15,046 bases of DNA from an uncultured Collinsella sp. (lineage in GTDB: Bacteria > Actinomycetota > Coriobacteriia > Coriobacteriales > Coriobacteriaceae): assembly GCA_902479065.1 (NCBI GenBank), contig CABSNM010000030.1:1-15046 (forward strand), given 5' to 3'. Shown in pieces: positions 13,497 through 15,046 of the stretch. Both the position numbers and the translations under genes were made by a program. Under the pieces are notes generated by a model that was given only the letters and a program-made list of their open reading frames with translations, searched no databases and was not told where the DNA came from. Every line of letters starts with the position of its first letter. Positions within the stretch are counted from its first letter, which is position 1.

Positions 13497-13517
13497 CTTG
13501 CGCAGGTCCTGCGCAGG
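13497..13517. promoter_or_regulatory. Tandem 10-bp sites in the DegV leader, 11-bp period
   Basis: CTTGCGCAGG (13497-13506) and CCTGCGCAGG (13508-13517) differ by one base; the second is a perfect palindrome. Their 11-bp period puts both on one face of the helix, as in operators. They directly abut the ribosome binding site of the DegV gene. A binding factor is not known. Confidence 0.4.
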
Positions 13518-13603
13518 GAATTTTGACAGCAAGGCCCCGGCACGGTATACGCGCTCAAACAGGACTATGCAGTTGTTAATTGGAAGCAAAAGCCTTGGCG
13601 GCC

Positions 13604-14053
13604 CTACAGCTCGCGCAGGGTGTTGAGAATCGTGCGCAGCGACGCATACATCTGCTCGCGCTGCTCCACACCCATAGCCTTACCGGTGGTATCGAGCACC
13701 TCGCGAATGATGCGGTCCGCTTCGCTCATGCTCTCGCCGCCCAGAGCGGTCAGGCGCACCGGAGCACGATACTTAACGGCGGCATCGCCCGAATCGTCGA
13801 CCTCGACGTAGCCGCCCTCCTCCAGATGCGCGAGCGTACGCGAGACGGCGGCGCGGGTCACGCCTGCCATGCGAGCCAGGTCAGCGCCAGTCAGGCCGTC
13901 CTTGCTGCGCTCAAGATAGTAAAGGCACATCACGTCGGAGCCCTTGAGGCCCAGCCTTGCGCCCTCGGATGTCTTAATGCGCTGAATCTCCTTGTAGAGC
14001 CCGCTGATCAGTCCGACAAAGTCCTCGAAACGTGTCTCGTCGTTCTGCTGCAT
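13604..14053 (-). CDS. MarR family transcriptional regulator
   Basis: The 149-residue protein has a MarR winged helix-turn-helix: DNA-reading segment LTGADLARMAGVTRAAVSRTL (54-74), then HLEEGGYVEV and a wing around KYRAPVRLTALG (94-105), with helical ends likely forming the dimer. MarR proteins usually repress their own gene and neighbours and let go on binding a small molecule. The start at 14053 (MQQNDET) is preceded by AGGCGG about nine bases away; the longer frame to 14119 covers the presumed promoter. A nested inverted repeat at 14086-14124 lies where an auto-operator would be. It is followed 119 bp later by the DegV gene, so the likely target includes fatty-acid handling, as with FabT-type regulators; this is inference. 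Confidence 0.9.
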   Translation of the reverse strand: MQQNDETRFEDFVGLISGLYKEIQRIKTSEGARLGLKGSDVMCLYYLERSKDGLTGADLARMAGVTRAAVSRTLAHLEEGGYVEVDDSGDAAVKYRAPVRLTALGGESMSEADRIIREVLDTTGKAMGVEQREQMYASLRTILNTLREL

Positions 14054-14085
14054 GGGAGACGACCGCCTTTCGCTTGCATAATGCT

Positions 14086-14124
14086 TACGGGTAAACATCT
14101 TAGTCGCATAAGGCGACACCCGTA
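14086..14124. promoter_or_regulatory. Nested dyad upstream of the MarR gene, possible operator
   Basis: TACGGGT (14086-14092) is the inverse of ACCCGTA (14118-14124), and within it GTCGC (14103-14107) is the inverse of GCGAC (14113-14117). The spaced dyad lies 33-71 bp upstream of the MarR ATG. A -10-like TAAGAT on the minus strand lies inside it. Confidence 0.4.
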
Positions 14125-14156
14125 CCCAAATACCCCATTTGTTAACCCATCAACAT

Positions 14157-14197
14157 AAAAACCACCACAAAGGGGACAGGCACCTTTGTGGTGGTTT
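14157..14197. repeat. Hairpin repeat, copy 5
   Basis: A 15-bp perfect stem (AAACCACCACAAAGG at 14158-14173 and CCTTTGTGGTGGTTT at 14183-14197) encloses GGACAGGCA. It lies 26 bp beyond the stop of the B3/B4-domain gene on the minus strand, where its A-run side gives a U-tail, and about 33 bp upstream of the MarR dyad. Confidence 0.9.
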
Positions 14198-14223
14198 GGG
14201 GCATCAATAGGTTCTAGGCGCCG

Positions 14224-14943
14224 CTACAGCTCCACGCAGGGATTGTCGCGAGTCACAAGCGTCTTAACGACAACCGTCGCTCCCAGATAACGCTCGAGCA
14301 ACTCAGCGAGGCGATCGATCGCGGCCTGGCATTCCCCCATCCGCTCGGGCTCCACGCACTCAATCGCCAGGAACGCATCGGCCGAATCATCGGACAGCGC
14401 CGTGCGAACGCCGTCACGCCAGTTCCAGCAGCGGCACACAGCGCCCGCATCGTCGATGTAGGCGAGCTCGCCGGGCAACGTCGGATCATCCGCCTCCTCG
14501 CCAAGCGGCAAGAACGCATCGCCACCGTCGGTCACCTTCAAGCGAAGGTCTCCCTCGATCGCATGCAGATCCTCGCCTCCCACGGGCAGCGCGTAGGTCA
14601 GCGACACCGTGTTGTAAATATCCACCGCGGGCGTAATGTGGCCCACCGGCTTGCCTTTGAGCACGCGTTTGAGCAAGTTCTCGATCGAGCAGCGCGCGCC
14701 TTTCTTGGTCTTGAACAGACGATAGGCCTCGCGCCATGCCTTGACCGGTGCGTTCTCGCTGATGGTATCGCTTGTCAGGTGACGCTCCGCATCGATATTG
14801 GCGCGATTGAGCAACGTGGCGATCGCATCCACGTCCTCCTGGGGAATCTGGGCCGCGGGCTTCATGCCCTTTACGACCACGACGCCGACCGCCGCCTGCG
14901 GAAACAGCTCCCAAAACGAATCCTCGGCAACGAAACTCTTCAT
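14224..14943 (-). CDS. B3/B4 tRNA-binding-domain protein (COG3382 type)
   Basis: The 239-residue protein resembles the B3/B4 domain of phenylalanyl-tRNA synthetase beta chain, found alone in many bacteria. Landmarks are SENAPVKAWREAYRLFKTKK (about 62-81), SIENLLKRVLKGKPVGHITPAVDIYNTVSL (86-115), where the domain core lies, LPVGGEDLHAIEGDLRLKVTDGG, and PGELAYIDDAGAVCRCWNWRDGVRTAL (157-183). In PheT the B3/B4 domain edits mischarged Tyr-tRNA-Phe. Stand-alone forms may edit misacylated tRNAs, but this is not shown for this family. GGGAG five bases before the ATG at 14943 fixes the start; the frame to 15030 adds unrelated residues. It is followed by hairpin repeat copy 5 and then the MarR gene, all on one strand. 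Confidence 0.88.
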   Translation of the reverse strand: MKSFVAEDSFWELFPQAAVGVVVVKGMKPAAQIPQEDVDAIATLLNRANIDAERHLTSDTISENAPVKAWREAYRLFKTKKGARCSIENLLKRVLKGKPVGHITPAVDIYNTVSLTYALPVGGEDLHAIEGDLRLKVTDGGDAFLPLGEEADDPTLPGELAYIDDAGAVCRCWNWRDGVRTALSDDSADAFLAIECVEPERMGECQAAIDRLAELLERYLGATVVVKTLVTRDNPCVEL

Positions 14944-15046
14944 ATGCTCTCCCTTCATAGCGTACGCCCGAGCGAGGGCGCCTAAACAAAAAGCTCTGTT
15001 AGACCAGGATTGACACACATCTGTCCTCACGGCGCCATATCGTTAG
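14944..15046. other. Upstream region of the B3/B4 gene at the window edge
   Basis: TTGACA at 15010-15015 is a perfect plus-strand -35, but the expected -10 position (about 15033-15038, CGCCAT) does not match. A 5-bp hairpin, CGCCC with GGGCG, lies near 14965-14982. No gene start is seen before the window ends. Confidence 0.3.

Noticed and set aside
617..14197. The five repeats as a CRISPR array
   Set aside because: They are dispersed singly at gene ends, are self-complementary along their whole length, and have no regular spacers or cas genes nearby.

Overview
The window looks like ordinary chromosomal core DNA of a GC-rich bacterium. The GC-biased codon use, a CarD-type regulator, a Firmicute-style nicotinate phosphoribosyltransferase, a DegV/FakB protein and many short palindromic intergenic repeats fit a gut actinobacterium of the Coriobacteriia, possibly Collinsella. 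That assignment is inference from style and content; no rRNA or species marker is present. I see no phage, insertion sequence, CRISPR array or transposase.

Layout. 1-1312: two plus-strand genes, a CarD-family regulator and an HD-domain hydrolase, each followed within about 15 bp by a hairpin repeat. 1383-5537: proA and proB (first two steps of proline synthesis), both on the minus strand but separated by a plus-strand S33 proline-iminopeptidase-like hydrolase. Between the peptidase and proB lies a 98-nt nested hairpin. 5617-7802 (minus): tRNA-Ala(CGC) with its own promoter and terminator, then a small tail-anchored coiled-coil protein and pncB (NAD salvage), leading toward proB. 7953-8891 (minus): a PflX/COG1313-type radical SAM protein. 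9029-9210 (plus): an unannotated structured RNA with a promoter, a 12-bp closing stem and a U-tract, resembling 6S RNA. 9416-11898 (plus): a WecA/TagO-type polyprenyl-phosphate GlcNAc-1-P transferase, then trpS with a clear terminator. 11899-12228: structured non-coding DNA. 12229-14943 (minus): a small MGMT-family alkyltransferase-like protein, a DegV (FakB-like) protein, a MarR regulator and a B3/B4-domain protein.

The proteins are recognisable housekeeping or widespread accessory families. Most of the unexplained signal is non-coding. It comprises five near-identical 41-45 bp hairpins placed 10-27 bp after stop codons, one of them with paired changes on both arms; a second GTCCCC-containing repeat type; the long nested hairpin at 4298-4395; the 6S-like RNA; a tRNA terminator that ends a few bases before the next gene's ribosome binding site; and a three-hairpin stretch near 11946-12100. 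No protein-coding system here looks wholly new.
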